A stretch of DNA of 50,479 bases from Planctomycetota bacterium (lineage in GTDB: Bacteria; Planctomycetota; Planctomycetia; Gemmatales; Gemmataceae), in contig VGYC01000027.1 in assembly GCA_016873095.1 (NCBI GenBank), forward strand, positions 1 to 50,479, in the 5' to 3' direction. Positions 17,640-27,377 of this stretch are shown here, piece after piece. The translations under genes were made by a program, and so were the position numbers. Position 1 is the first letter of the stretch; each line of letters begins with the position of its first letter. The notes below the pieces were generated by a model. It was not told where the DNA came from. It saw nothing but the letters and a program-made list of their open reading frames with translations, and did not search any database.

Positions 17640-19022
17640 TCACGGTGCGCCAAGCTCGGCAAACCTGGCTGTGAAGTGGCGGAGCACCGGCGGCTCCTCG
17701 ATCATGCGCAGCCCGCGAAGCTCGTTGCGTGAATGGAACACATGCACCGTTGCTTCGATGACGTAATCGATATGGCTCTGTGTGTACACGCGGCGCGGGA
17801 TGGCAAGTCGCACGAGTTCCATCGGTGGATGGCTCGCTTGCCCGGTTTCCGGGTCACGGCGTCCGAACATGACGCTTCCGATCTCGACGGCGCGGATGCC
17901 TGCATATCGATAGAGCGCGCACACCAGCGCCTGCCCGGGAAACTGCTCCACGGGGATATGCGGGCAGAACGCGGCTGCATCCAGGTATATGGCGTGTCCG
18001 CCCGGTGGCTCGAGAATCGGTACTCCCGCCTCCAGCAAGCGCTCGCCCAGGTACTGCACGCTGCGAATCCGGTAGCGCAGATAGTCCTCGTCGAGGACCT
18101 CGCGAAAGCCCTGGGCCATTGCCTCGAGGTCGCGGCCAGCCAGCCCGCCGTAGGTGACGAAGCCTTCGGTGAGGATGAGCAAATTGTCGGCCCGGCGCGC
18201 CAGGTCGTCGTCGCGCATGAGCAGCACGCCGCCGATGTTCACGAGGCCATCTTTCTTGGCGCTGATGGTCGCGCCATCGGCGAGATCGAACATCTCGCGG
18301 GCGATTTCCCGGGCCGTGCGCTGCTCCTGCCCCGGCTCGCGCAGCTTGATCAGGAAGGCATTCTCGGCGAAGCGCGCGGCGTCGAGAAACAGCGCGATGC
18401 CGTGCTTGCGGCAAATGTCGCGCACCTCGCGGATGTTGGCGAGGCTGACCGGTTGGCCCCCGCCGGTATTGTTGGTGACCGTCAGGACGCACACGGGAAT
18501 GCGCTCGGGGCCGATGTCGGCGATGAGCCTCGTTAGCTTGGCCGGATCGAGATTCCCCTTGAAGGGATGCCGGCAGCGCGGCTGCGTACCCTCATCGATG
18601 ACGAGATCGACAGCCATGGCCCCGGAATGTTCGATATTCCCGCGGGTCGTGTCGAAATGGTTGTTGCCGGGAATGACCTTGCCCGGCCCGCCGACCAGTT
18701 CGAAGAGAATCCGCTCGCTGGCTCGGCCCTGATGCGTGGGCAGGATGTGCGGCATGCCGGTGAGGCGTCGCAACTCCGCCTCAAAGCGAAACCAGCTTCT
18801 GGCTCCAGCGTACGACTCGTCGCCACGAATCATGCCGGCCCACTGCTCGCTGCTCATCGCCGAGGTGCCGCTATCGGTGAGCAGGTCAATGATCACGTCC
18901 TCGGCCGGGACCTGGAAGACGTTGAAGCTCGCCCGCCGCAGCGCAGACTCGCGTTCCGCGACCGTGGTCAGCCGGATTGGCTCGACCATCTTGATCTTGA
19001 ACGGCTCGATGATGGTCTTCAT
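17640..19022 (-). CDS. tnaA: Tryptophanase
   Basis: A 460-residue PLP enzyme of the tryptophanase / tyrosine phenol-lyase family, which splits L-tryptophan to indole, pyruvate and ammonia. Features: SYAGARSWFRFE near residue 70, LPTHQGRASE at 94-103, TVTNNTGGGQPVSLANI near 181, LDAARFAENAFLI near 213, and the PLP site ISAKKDGLVNIGG with adjacent Lys256 and Lys257, the second being the expected Schiff base. The discriminating position is Ile381 in AVEIGS, as in tryptophanase; tyrosine phenol-lyase has Arg there. The end RHFTARFAEL is also family-typical. It follows a small secreted-protein gene by 12 bases. There is no tnaC-like leader visible. Confidence 0.9.
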   Translation of the reverse strand: MKTIIEPFKIKMVEPIRLTTVAERESALRRASFNVFQVPAEDVIIDLLTDSGTSAMSSEQWAGMIRGDESYAGARSWFRFEAELRRLTGMPHILPTHQGRASERILFELVGGPGKVIPGNNHFDTTRGNIEHSGAMAVDLVIDEGTQPRCRHPFKGNLDPAKLTRLIADIGPERIPVCVLTVTNNTGGGQPVSLANIREVRDICRKHGIALFLDAARFAENAFLIKLREPGQEQRTAREIAREMFDLADGATISAKKDGLVNIGGVLLMRDDDLARRADNLLILTEGFVTYGGLAGRDLEAMAQGFREVLDEDYLRYRIRSVQYLGERLLEAGVPILEPPGGHAIYLDAAAFCPHIPVEQFPGQALVCALYRYAGIRAVEIGSVMFGRRDPETGQASHPPMELVRLAIPRRVYTQSHIDYVIEATVHVFHSRNELRGLRMIEEPPVLRHFTARFAELGAP

Positions 19023-19034
19023 GCCGCCTCGCCG

Positions 19035-19397
19035 TCACTTGGCGGCCTTCAGCCCCGTGACGGTAACAATGAGCCGTTGTCGGACTTCAACACCCTTGCG
19101 AATCGTCAGGTTGCCGGTGACGACAACAGCCTTGCCGTCAAGCTTTTCGGCGAGCGCTTGCAGGTCGCGCTTCTTGGCAAGATCCAGCTCGAGCGCCCCG
19201 TCGGCCGTGGTCAACACCGTGCCGGTCGTCTCGCCGCCGATGGCGAAGATGCCCGTCTTGAGCGTGCCGCGGGCCTCGACCTTGATGTAGCCGACCTTGC
19301 CCTTGGCAGCTGGTTCATCGGCATCGTTGCCTGCGGCTGCGCCGAATGCAAGGAGGCCAAGCGTTACAATGCCGAGCGCGAGAATGGTCCTGGTCAT
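19035..19397 (-). CDS. Small exported protein, function unknown
   Basis: A 120-residue product with a signal peptide (MTRTILALGIVTLGLLAFGAAAG) and a compact beta-rich remainder (KVEARGTLKTGIFAIGGETTGTVL ... KAVVVTGNLTIRKGVEV in parts) that resembles small OB-fold-like exported proteins of planctomycetes; that is a structural impression, not an identified family. ATG 19397 is chosen over an upstream in-frame start because AGGAGA lies six bases before it and the signal peptide begins there. It ends 12 bases before tryptophanase on the same strand, so the two could be one transcript. Confidence 0.7.
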   Translation of the reverse strand: MTRTILALGIVTLGLLAFGAAAGNDADEPAAKGKVGYIKVEARGTLKTGIFAIGGETTGTVLTTADGALELDLAKKRDLQALAEKLDGKAVVVTGNLTIRKGVEVRQRLIVTVTGLKAAK

Positions 19398-19563
19398 GGA
19401 ATCTCCTGTGTGTTGTGTGACGTGTTCCATTGGCCTGAAGGGCGGTCCGAGATCGATAGATTGACAGGGCGTTCCATGTTCCGACGAATGGGCAGTGGTT
19501 TTGGATTGCCATTTCGCTGGACGCTTTCAAAAGTGACCGTCATGATGCACTTGCATGGTCACG

Positions 19564-20760
19564 TTACGCTCGGCAGAGTGGATGCTTGAGCGTCAGCCAT
19601 GCCCCGTCCTCCTTGGAGCTGAGTACGCACTGGGTGACGAAGTTCATGCCGTCCACCCCGTCGGCGACATTGGGATAAATGCTGTTGGCGGCGTCGACTT
19701 TCTTGCCGGAAGCGCGGGCGATCATGTCGTCGTAGGCGGCGGTGTAGACGTTGGCGAACGCCTCCAGGTAGCCTTCTGGGTGGCCGCTGGGCACGCGACA
19801 TGACGCCTTGGCCGAAGCGGTCATGTACGGCGCGTTCGGATCACGCGTGTACAGCCGGTGCGGCTGGCCGTTGACCTTGACCCACATCTTGTTCGGCTCC
19901 TCCTGGTGCCATTCGAGCGAGGCCTTGGTGCCGTCCACTTCGATCCGGACATCGTTCTCCCGGCCGTGCGATATCTGCGAGGCGCTCACTGTTCCCAGGG
20001 CGCCGTTCTGGAAGCGGATGATGGCCGTGCCGTAATCGTCCAGTTCGCGACCCGCCTCGAATGTCTTGAGCACGCAGGAAATGCGATCCGGCAACAGGCC
20101 GGTCATGAAGCGGGCGAGGTTGTAGGCGTGGGTGCCGACGTCGCCGAAGCAGCCGGCCGCGCCGGACCGCTTTGGATCCGTCCTCCACGCGGCCTGCTTT
20201 TGCTGATCCTTCTCGATGCGCGTACGTAGCCAACCCTGGATGTAGGATGCGCGGAAAGCGTTGATCTCGCCCAGATCGCCATTGCGAATCATGTCGCGGG
20301 CCTGGCGAACCAGCGGGTTGCCGGTGTAGTTGTGCGTCACGGCGAAGACGACGCCGGTCTTGTGCACGACCTTGGCCAGCTCCTCCGCCTGGGCCAGGTC
20401 GAAAGTCATCGGCTTGTCGCACATGACGTTGAAGCCGGCCTCGGCAAACGTTTTGGCGATCTCGAAATGCGTGTTGTTGGGCGTGGCCACGGCGACGAAA
20501 TCGACGCGCTCGCCGTCCGGCAGCTTGGCCTCGGCGGCAGCCATCGCCTTGTAGGACCCGTAGGCCCGTTCCGGCTTGATGTCGTAGTCCGGAGCCGACG
20601 CCTTGGCCTTGGCTGGGTCCGAGGAGAGGGCACCTGCCACGAGCACGGCGCGATTGTCCAGCACTGCCGCCGTCGCGTGCACCCGGCCTATGAACGCACC
20701 TTGTCCTCCTCCGATCAGTCCCATCCGCAGCTTGCGATTCAACGGCGCATTCGTCGGCAT
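19564..20760 (-). CDS. Gfo/Idh/MocA-family oxidoreductase
   Basis: A 398-residue NAD(P)-dependent sugar or inositol-type dehydrogenase. The Rossmann motif is MGLIGGGQGAFIG (residues about 13-25), followed by DFVAVATPNNTHFEIAKTFAEAG and the family motif CDKPMTF (an EKP variant) near residue 120. GCFGDVGTHAYNLARF holds the catalytic region Asp/His pair. Planctomycetes carry many such paralogues, usually for sugar metabolism, and the substrate cannot be assigned. The start ATG 20760 follows GGAGGG at good spacing; the frame remains open far upstream but is out of family there. It stands alone. Confidence 0.88.
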   Translation of the reverse strand: MPTNAPLNRKLRMGLIGGGQGAFIGRVHATAAVLDNRAVLVAGALSSDPAKAKASAPDYDIKPERAYGSYKAMAAAEAKLPDGERVDFVAVATPNNTHFEIAKTFAEAGFNVMCDKPMTFDLAQAEELAKVVHKTGVVFAVTHNYTGNPLVRQARDMIRNGDLGEINAFRASYIQGWLRTRIEKDQQKQAAWRTDPKRSGAAGCFGDVGTHAYNLARFMTGLLPDRISCVLKTFEAGRELDDYGTAIIRFQNGALGTVSASQISHGRENDVRIEVDGTKASLEWHQEEPNKMWVKVNGQPHRLYTRDPNAPYMTASAKASCRVPSGHPEGYLEAFANVYTAAYDDMIARASGKKVDAANSIYPNVADGVDGMNFVTQCVLSSKEDGAWLTLKHPLCRA

Positions 20761-20884
20761 GATGTCCCTCCCGGTTGATGTGCTGAATTGCAATAGGGCA
20801 AATATATAGAGCGGAAGGGAGCAGCGGTCTGCACGATCATGGCAAAATGATTCTGATGAGCTTCGGAGGTGTCGCGACGCTGGG

Positions 20885-21469
20885 CTACGGCAGCAACTCT
20901 TCTGCCATGATCGACGCGGTTGGCAGGGCCAAAGGGCAAAACGTCTGGTTGCCGCGGAAGACTTGCACATCGCCATAAACGCAGTCAAACTCGCCGGTCG
21001 GATCGGAGATGGGCCGGCGATGGACCTCCACCTGGCGATCCGGAAGGTTGACGATCCAGTAATCTCCAATGGCGGCGCTGGCATAAATGCCGACCTTCGT
21101 CGTGCGATCAAATCGCAATGTGGAATCGCTTACCTCGACGAGCAACAGCGCCGTCGTCGGGTGCTGTTGCAGATAGTCCTCGCGGCTACCGGAGACGACC
21201 GAGACATCTGGATTGGGCTCGGTGTCTCCACCCAGTGCGACGGGCGCCTGCGTGCGCACCCAGAATCCGGTTGCAAAAACCTGTTCGAGACGCCGGGAAG
21301 TCTTGTCGATGCACGCGTAATGACCGGACTTCTGGTTGGGCATCTCGATGATCTCCCCGCGAATCAGCTCGACGCTCTGACCGAGGAACCAGCCCAGGTC
21401 CATCATCTGATAGAACTCGTCCCGGCTCCAGCGGCGTATGCGCGGTTCGGCGATCTGCAAGGTGGCCAA
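20885..21469 (-). CDS. Uma2-family protein (DUF820), full length
   Basis: A 194-residue protein of the Uma2 family, a PD-(D/E)XK nuclease-fold group found in very many copies in planctomycetes and cyanobacteria. The expected blocks are present: WSRDEFYQMMDLGWF at the start, VELIRGEIIEMPNQKSGHYACI, then EPNPDVSVV, LLLVEVSDSTLRFDRTTKVGIYA (the E and K of the putative active site) and DYWIVNLPDRQVEVHR. The start is taken as TTG 21469 because GGAG lies eight bases before it; the family N-terminus fits and earlier codons do not. Biological role unknown; nuclease activity is inferred from fold only. Confidence 0.85.
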   Translation of the reverse strand: MATLQIAEPRIRRWSRDEFYQMMDLGWFLGQSVELIRGEIIEMPNQKSGHYACIDKTSRRLEQVFATGFWVRTQAPVALGGDTEPNPDVSVVSGSREDYLQQHPTTALLLVEVSDSTLRFDRTTKVGIYASAAIGDYWIVNLPDRQVEVHRRPISDPTGEFDCVYGDVQVFRGNQTFCPLALPTASIMAEELLP

Positions 21470-21586
21470 GAGACTGCTCCTTTGCGCGAAACACGACCTG
21501 CGGTATCTTACCAGAGCGTGCTTCCTCTGCAAATCACAACAAAGCGACCGTGCTGCTCGACATGCCAGCACGCGGTTGGCATCCCG

Positions 21587-23029
21587 TCACTTCCCGCCAG
21601 CGTGCCCCGTCATCACGGCGCACATACCGCCGCGCTGGGCCACGTTGACGACCTGCTTCTGCGAGGCCCGGCCAAGAATCGCCAGGCCGTACTTGGTGGC
21701 GGCGAAGCCCATCACCGCGTAGAACGGCTCGACGTGCAGCTTGCCTTCCTCATCCAGCACCGGGAACTCGCTCACCGGGATGCTGGCGAGTTTTTGCACC
21801 ACCCAGCGCTCGCGATCGGCAAGGGCCTTCTCAATGGCCGACTCCCATTCTGCCGCGCTGATGCTTGGGCCGATGACCACCCCATCGCCGCCATACGCAC
21901 GGTTCGGCTTGAGCACCAGGCTCTCCTGCTCACGGCGCACGTAAGGGAGCAAGTCGCCTGGCTGGCTGTCTGGCAACGACACGCGGCGATCCGAGAGGAT
22001 CCGCGTCCACAGGATATGCCGACGAAAGACCTGTCGTTCGTCCGGGTTGAAGTATTTCAGCGTGAACTGTGGGTCGGTGAGCACTTCCCAGCAGCTCTTC
22101 TGGTCAAGCTCGGCGGTGATGGAGGAGATGATGCGATTCTGGCGAAACATGGTACGCATCGGCTCCACGTCCTTGCCTTCGCGTTCAATTTCGAGCAGAT
22201 CGAGGACCGAGTAGTCGCGATAAACAAGATCGATGGGCTCGCCGCCATAGCAAACTTCGCCCTTGCTCAGGGTCAACTCGGCCGGGTCGGCATGCGTGAT
22301 CCTCAGGCCGTACTTGGCGTGGAAGTACTGCGCGAGTTCCTCTTGCTCGTCGGGGCCATAGCCGGCGTATTTGGGCTCGACGAAGCAAACGTGCTGCGCC
22401 GGTCGGCCGACGGCCTCCAGGTGCTCAAGCACGTCTTGCATGAGTAGCTCACGAACGTCCTGTCCAAGCGACAGCCGCAACTCCGGATCGACTTCTTCAA
22501 GAACAGGCAGAACCACGTCGTGGACGATGCGCTCGCAGGTGGGAACCAGGTGCAGGCCGCCGATGCCGCTCATGTTCGGCTCGACGAAGCGGAGCGAGTC
22601 TTTCCACATGGGACTGATGAAGTCGACCATGGCGTCGAGCCGGCCAAAGACGGGGTTATTCTCGCGCTGGCTCGGGCCCCAGCATTGCCACAACCATTCC
22701 TCCTCGCCGGGCGACAGACGCAATGCCTCGCGGACACCGAAATCTTGCATGTACAGTTCCGGCAATCGCTTCAATGCGCTAGAGATGGTCAGCGATACGA
22801 AATGAATGTAGGCGAGCTGATCCGGCAGCACGGTGATGGGGCAGGGCAAGACGCGGATCGTGTCCAGTTCGCCGTCGCGCAGGTAGATCAGGTGGCGGCG
22901 AAAAGCCTCCTCGCGGATCTGCGCCATCAATTCCAGCAGCCGCGCCTCCGGAATCTTGTAAAACGCCTTGCGCACCCGGCTGGCCAGCCGCAAGCCGCTT
23001 AGACCGAGCTCTTCCGCGGGAGTGAGCAT
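21587..23029 (-). CDS. Circularly permuted ATP-grasp-like protein
   Basis: A 480-residue soluble protein. SLVLKPNRAYGGDGVVIG (about residues 394-411) is the glycine-rich ATP-binding loop with its Lys of an ATP-grasp enzyme, and the preceding PNMSGIGGLHLVP (about 175) resembles the phosphate/Mg region in glutathionylspermidine-synthase-like and circularly permuted ATP-grasp proteins. Such enzymes usually ligate a carboxylate to an amine. The C-terminal AQRGGMCAVM fits the family end. No peptide or polyamine partner gene is adjacent, so the substrate is open. The start is ATG 23029; it is divergent from the pseudouridine synthase gene. Confidence 0.65.
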   Translation of the reverse strand: MLTPAEELGLSGLRLASRVRKAFYKIPEARLLELMAQIREEAFRRHLIYLRDGELDTIRVLPCPITVLPDQLAYIHFVSLTISSALKRLPELYMQDFGVREALRLSPGEEEWLWQCWGPSQRENNPVFGRLDAMVDFISPMWKDSLRFVEPNMSGIGGLHLVPTCERIVHDVVLPVLEEVDPELRLSLGQDVRELLMQDVLEHLEAVGRPAQHVCFVEPKYAGYGPDEQEELAQYFHAKYGLRITHADPAELTLSKGEVCYGGEPIDLVYRDYSVLDLLEIEREGKDVEPMRTMFRQNRIISSITAELDQKSCWEVLTDPQFTLKYFNPDERQVFRRHILWTRILSDRRVSLPDSQPGDLLPYVRREQESLVLKPNRAYGGDGVVIGPSISAAEWESAIEKALADRERWVVQKLASIPVSEFPVLDEEGKLHVEPFYAVMGFAATKYGLAILGRASQKQVVNVAQRGGMCAVMTGHAGGK

Positions 23030-23114
23030 GACATTAATCTAATGATTTCGGCGAGCCACGACCGTTCACGTTTGCGCACTTGCGGACGCCGGCCGAGAAC
23101 TGGGAGAGAATTGC

Positions 23115-23819
23115 GTGCAAATCCTTTACGAGGACAATCACTGCTTGGCCGTCAACAAGCCGGCGCCGCTGTTGACCCAGGGGCCACCCGGAATTCCCAC
23201 GCTGGAAGCGATGGCCAAGGACTATCTGAAGGAGAAATATCACAAGGCAGGCTATGTCTATCTCGGTATTCCTCATCGGCTGGACCGGCCCGTCTCCGGA
23301 GTTGTGTTGTTCGCTCGGAGCACCAAAGCAGCGCAGCGGCTGGCAGAGCAGTTCCGCGCGCGGCAGGTCGTTAAGGTTTACAAAGGTATCGTTGCCGGCT
23401 ATCCCGAGCACAGTGAAGGCATCTGGCAAGATTGGCTGCGCAAGATCAAGGAGGCGGCACGCTCGGAGATTGTGCCCGAGTTTTCCGACGGCGCCAAGCT
23501 GTCGTTGCTGCGTTATCGCGTGCTCCAAGGATGCGCCGGCGGCGCGCTGGTGGAGTTTCGACCCGAAACAGGCCGGATGCATCAGATTCGCTTGCAAGCA
23601 TCCAGGCATGGTCATCCCATACTCGGCGATGTCAGCTACGGCTCGCAAGCGTCGTTTGGTCCTCCGGCCGAATTACCTCGTGACCGGGTCATAGCGTTAC
23701 ATGCCCACAGCCTGACATTCCTTCATCCCATCCGCTACGAGCCGATCACCGTGACGGCCTCGCTGCCGGATTACTGGCCAGTTTCGGCAGCAGAGATCGA
23801 GCGCCCAGGCGAAGTCTGA
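23115..23819 (+). CDS. RluA-family pseudouridine synthase
   Basis: A 234-residue RNA-modifying enzyme that converts a uridine of rRNA or tRNA to pseudouridine. The motif GIPHRLDRPVSGVVLFAR contains catalytic Asp57, and the later GRMHQIRLQASRHGHPILGD is the second conserved block of the RluA/RluC/RluD family. It lacks an N-terminal S4 domain, so it resembles the short RluA/TruC-like forms. The start is GTG 23115 with GGAG nine bases upstream; no ATG is near the family N-terminus. The target uridine cannot be assigned. Confidence 0.88.
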   Translation: MQILYEDNHCLAVNKPAPLLTQGPPGIPTLEAMAKDYLKEKYHKAGYVYLGIPHRLDRPVSGVVLFARSTKAAQRLAEQFRARQVVKVYKGIVAGYPEHSEGIWQDWLRKIKEAARSEIVPEFSDGAKLSLLRYRVLQGCAGGALVEFRPETGRMHQIRLQASRHGHPILGDVSYGSQASFGPPAELPRDRVIALHAHSLTFLHPIRYEPITVTASLPDYWPVSAAEIERPGEV

Positions 23820-23974
23820 ATCGAGTCGGAGTTTCGACGACCTGCGCTCCTGACTTGCCCGGGTTGCCTGGCTTGCCCTGGCGCGTCGGAAAAATCGAAA
23901 TTAACCGCACAATCGGCAAGCGACCGGACGATACAGAAGAGGAGTCCAGGCAAGCCCTGAGGGTGAAGCGGATT

Positions 23975-25351
23975 ATGCGCGTGATGCGGATTGGACCTTG
24001 GCTGTTGCTGGCGGCGCTATCGGGCTGCTGTCATCGGCCGCATTCCCACAGGGAGGACCTGACCGCTGGGCTTCCCATCGTGCCGCGCCAGCTGCCGGCG
24101 TTCGACTGGCAACGCGTGCCTGGGCTGGCGGAAGTGCCCCGGCATAAGTTCGTCGGGCCGTATCGGGCCCTGGCCGAGCAGGAGGCGCAATGTCTGGCTG
24201 CGAATAACTCCCAGGGCGCGGCACTCTTGCAACAGGAAGGACAGCTCGGATCCAAATGTCCCACCAGCAAGCGCGACATGCAACGGGCGCTCAACAACTT
24301 TAGCGGGCTCGAGTTGATGAACAAGGACGCCGGAACGGCCCTCGACCTGTATTTCCGGCTCGCCAAGAACGAGGCCCAGCGTGACATCCTCGATCGCAGC
24401 CTGCGCGAAGTCAACGAGGCCGTCAAGGAAGCTGACAAGATGGAGGCGCAGGGTCTCAAGATTCCGCCCGAGATCGAGGAGTTTCGCAAGAGACAGAACC
24501 TTCTGAAGGCGGATCGCGGCCTGGTAGATGCCGCCATCGAAAAGCTCAATCGACTCCTGGCGAACATGATCGGCATGCACGGCGTGCCGGAGCATCAACG
24601 CCTGCTGCCGACCGCAGAGCTGGAGCTGTCGCCCGTGCCGGTGGATCTGCACGAGGCCATCTCGCTGGGGCTCGGCAATCGCCCGGAACTCAGGCTGCTG
24701 CGCTACGCCCGCGAGGAATCCAGCCGCGGCAACATCTCGGTGATCCGCGACCTCTTGAAGTCCTCGTCATCGTTGCTTGGCAAGTCGCCCAGCGGGCCAC
24801 TGGGCAAGCTCAAGACGTGCATCGCCGCCCGTGAGATCAACACGCGCCGCGACCAGCTTGACGAGGCGATTGTGCAAAAGGAGCGTGAAGTCAGCAGTGA
24901 GATTCGCGAGGCCGCCGGCGAGATGCGCGGTCATGCGTACCTGGCCGCCGTCATCCGCCAGCGAGTCGTGGATGCCCACGGCAAGCTCAACGAACAGGAA
25001 AAGAAGCTCAAGAACGGCCTGGTGTCGCCGTTCGAGGTCTATAACGCCAGGATGGCAGCGTGGAAGGCCGAGGCCGACCTTGTGCAGGAAGTTGCTGCCT
25101 GGAACATGGCCCGCACCAAGCTCAAGAAGGCCCAGGGCTTGCTGACGCTGGAATGCGGGCTGGACTATCAGCCGCGCTTCCATCACCATCTTTGCCGCAA
25201 TCTCCACGAACGGCTGTCGTCGCGCCGATGTTGCGACGACTACTCCTGTGTGCCGACCAGTTCCGTTGCCCCCGCCTATGAAGTTGTTCCCGATACGGAA
25301 GTGCTGGGCTTGCCGCTCGAGTCGCCGCCGACGGATGATCCGCAACCCTAG
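23975..25351 (+). CDS. TolC-like outer-membrane efflux lipoprotein
   Basis: A 458-residue exported protein. The signal peptide ends in the lipobox LSGC (cysteines at about residues 18-19), so it is predicted to be lipid-anchored. The body contains long heptad-like helices (about 125-215 and 285-415) and the segment VPVDLHEAISLGLGNRPELRLLRYA, which marks the second half of an outer membrane efflux protein repeat. KLKNGLVSPFEVYNARMAAWKAEADLVQEVAAW fits the last long helix. It is probably the outer channel of a tripartite efflux system; no adaptor or pump is adjacent. The tail is Cys/Pro-rich and atypical. An in-frame TTG lies 40 codons upstream, but the signal peptide places the start at ATG 23975. 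Confidence 0.75.
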   Translation: MRVMRIGPWLLLAALSGCCHRPHSHREDLTAGLPIVPRQLPAFDWQRVPGLAEVPRHKFVGPYRALAEQEAQCLAANNSQGAALLQQEGQLGSKCPTSKRDMQRALNNFSGLELMNKDAGTALDLYFRLAKNEAQRDILDRSLREVNEAVKEADKMEAQGLKIPPEIEEFRKRQNLLKADRGLVDAAIEKLNRLLANMIGMHGVPEHQRLLPTAELELSPVPVDLHEAISLGLGNRPELRLLRYAREESSRGNISVIRDLLKSSSSLLGKSPSGPLGKLKTCIAAREINTRRDQLDEAIVQKEREVSSEIREAAGEMRGHAYLAAVIRQRVVDAHGKLNEQEKKLKNGLVSPFEVYNARMAAWKAEADLVQEVAAWNMARTKLKKAQGLLTLECGLDYQPRFHHHLCRNLHERLSSRRCCDDYSCVPTSSVAPAYEVVPDTEVLGLPLESPPTDDPQP

Positions 25352-25564
25352 TCCGCTTTGCCTCTGCCCGACAAGATCCCGTGACCTTCAGGACACACAC
25401 CAAGTTGCCACTGGTTTTTCTCTTCGAGTGCACCTTCACGGTTCAATCTCACATCGCGATGAGTCAGTCGTTCCGGCTTGATCAGCTCGCCGTGTCGAGA
25501 TAGGATTCACGCATGGGGCGAAGGAATCTCGTGAGTTGTCCGCGCCGAGAAGTTGACAAGGATC

Positions 25565-27223
25565 ATGCCGATGGCCGCCGTCATTGACACTGCCGCCCAG
25601 GACCGCTGGGAGAAGGAAGTCGCGGCCGCGCCGGTGCGGCCGGAGCCGCCCTCAACTGTCAGCGGCGTGCCCATCGAGCCACTCTACACGCGGAACAGCC
25701 TCGACGGCTTCAATCCCGACACGGAACTTGGCTTTCCCGGTCAGTATCCATTTACGCGCGGCGTACATGCTACGATGTATCGCAGCCGGCTGTGGACCAT
25801 GCGACAGTTTGCCGGCTTCGGCACCGCCCGGCAGACCAACGAGCGCTTTCGCTTCTTGCTCGCCAAGGGGCAAACCGGGTTGAGCACGGCGTTTGATCTG
25901 CCCACGCTCATGGGGCTGGACAGCGACGATCCGCGCTCGCTGGGCGAGGTCGGCCGGCTCGGTGTCGCAGTCGATACGCTCGACGACATGCGCACGTTAT
26001 TCGACGGTATCGATCTCAACAACGTCTCCGTGTCGATGACCATCAATGCGCCGGCGGCGATCATCATGGCGTTTTTCCTGGCCAATGCCCAGGACCAGGG
26101 CGTGGACTGGAAGCAACTGCGTGGCACATTGCAAAACGATATCCTGAAGGAGTTTCATGCGCAGAATGAGTTCGTCTTTCCGCCGGAGCCGCACGTCCGG
26201 CTTGTCTGCGATGTCATCGAGTACTGCGCTCGCGAAGTGCCGCAGTGGAATCCGGTGTCGATAAGCGGCTACCACATCCGCGAGGCCGGCTCGACCGCGG
26301 TTCAGGAACTCGCGTTCACGCTGGCCGACGGCTTTCATTATATCGACACGTGCCTGGCACGCGGCATGGATATCGATGACTTTGCGCCGCGACTGAGCTT
26401 TTTCTTCAACTCACACAATGACATCTTCGAGGAGATTGCCAAGTACCGGGCCGCTCGCGTCCTCTGGGCCGAGACGCTGCGCAACAAGTACGGCGCCCGC
26501 AAGGAGTCATCTTGGAAGTTGCGCTTTCATGCGCAGACGGCCGGTTGCTCGTTGCAGGACAAGCAGCCGGAGGTGAATCTCATCCGCGTGGCCTACCAGG
26601 CGCTGGCGGCCGCGCTGGGCGGCTGCCAGTCGCTGCACACCAACAGCATGGACGAGACGCTGGCCCTGCCGTCGGAACATGCGGTCACGCTGGCGCTGCG
26701 GACCCAGCAGGTGCTGGCCCATGAGACCGGCGTCACCAACACGGTGGACCCGCTCGGTGGCAGCTATTTCATCGAAGCGCTCACTCGGCAGATGCAGCAG
26801 CAGGCCGGCGGTTATTTCGAGAAGATTGAGCAGCTGGGCGGTATGCTGGCGGCGTTGGAGAAGGGCTTTTTCCGGCGCGAGATCGCCGACGCTGCCTTCG
26901 CTTACCAGCGCGATGTGGACGCGCAGAAAAAGCTGATCGTCGGAGTCAACGCCTTCACGGAAGCGGAGCAGAAGCCGCTGGAAACCCTCGTCGTCGATGA
27001 GCAGGTGGAAGCGGAGCAGGTGGCATCGCTGGGCAAGCTGAAGTGGCAGCGCGACGCCGCCGAGGTGGCGTGCGTGTTGGCCGAGGTGCGCCGCGTGGCC
27101 GCCACTCGCGAAAACCTGATGCCCGCATTCCTGCAAGCCGCCCGCGCCCGCTGCGGCGTCGGCGAGATCATGAATGCCCTGGCGGACGTGTTTGGCAGGT
27201 ATTCTGGAGTGGCACGGTGGTAA
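25565..27223 (+). CDS. B12-dependent acyl-CoA mutase, large subunit (not canonical methylmalonyl-CoA mutase)
   Basis: A 552-residue adenosylcobalamin-dependent mutase large subunit: a TIM-barrel CoA-binding domain with the linker but no C-terminal B12 domain, which is encoded next door. Family blocks: [22 protein letters not shown] (about 65-86), [34 protein letters not shown] with catalytic His237, [13 protein letters not shown] and [16 protein letters not shown]. Aligned to methylmalonyl-CoA mutase, Tyr89 is replaced by His68 and Arg207 by Gln200; these bind the substrate carboxylate. Gln at the second position is seen in isobutyryl-CoA mutase. So a non-dicarboxylate acyl-CoA is the likely substrate. 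ATG 25565 is chosen, with AAGGA just upstream; ATG 25571 is an alternative. Confidence 0.9.
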   Translation: MPMAAVIDTAAQDRWEKEVAAAPVRPEPPSTVSGVPIEPLYTRNSLDGFNPDTELGFPGQYPFTRGVHATMYRSRLWTMRQFAGFGTARQTNERFRFLLAKGQTGLSTAFDLPTLMGLDSDDPRSLGEVGRLGVAVDTLDDMRTLFDGIDLNNVSVSMTINAPAAIIMAFFLANAQDQGVDWKQLRGTLQNDILKEFHAQNEFVFPPEPHVRLVCDVIEYCAREVPQWNPVSISGYHIREAGSTAVQELAFTLADGFHYIDTCLARGMDIDDFAPRLSFFFNSHNDIFEEIAKYRAARVLWAETLRNKYGARKESSWKLRFHAQTAGCSLQDKQPEVNLIRVAYQALAAALGGCQSLHTNSMDETLALPSEHAVTLALRTQQVLAHETGVTNTVDPLGGSYFIEALTRQMQQQAGGYFEKIEQLGGMLAALEKGFFRREIADAAFAYQRDVDAQKKLIVGVNAFTEAEQKPLETLVVDEQVEAEQVASLGKLKWQRDAAEVACVLAEVRRVAATRENLMPAFLQAARARCGVGEIMNALADVFGRYSGVARW

Positions 27224-27377
27224 GGGGCTGCGTCTCAGACCGATCGTGCAAGAACATGCAATCCCGGCTCGTAGCTTTTCAGTAAGTCAAGCTCGTCGCG
27301 ACGCCAAGCTCGAAGAATCGAGGCTGCTGAAAACCAGTTCATTGTCCTGAAACCACTGGCGCTGATCCGGAGGCATC

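Noticed and set aside
25565-27223. Simple annotation as methylmalonyl-CoA mutase.
   Set aside because: The Arg that binds the carboxylate is replaced by Gln and the Tyr by His, so that substrate is unlikely.
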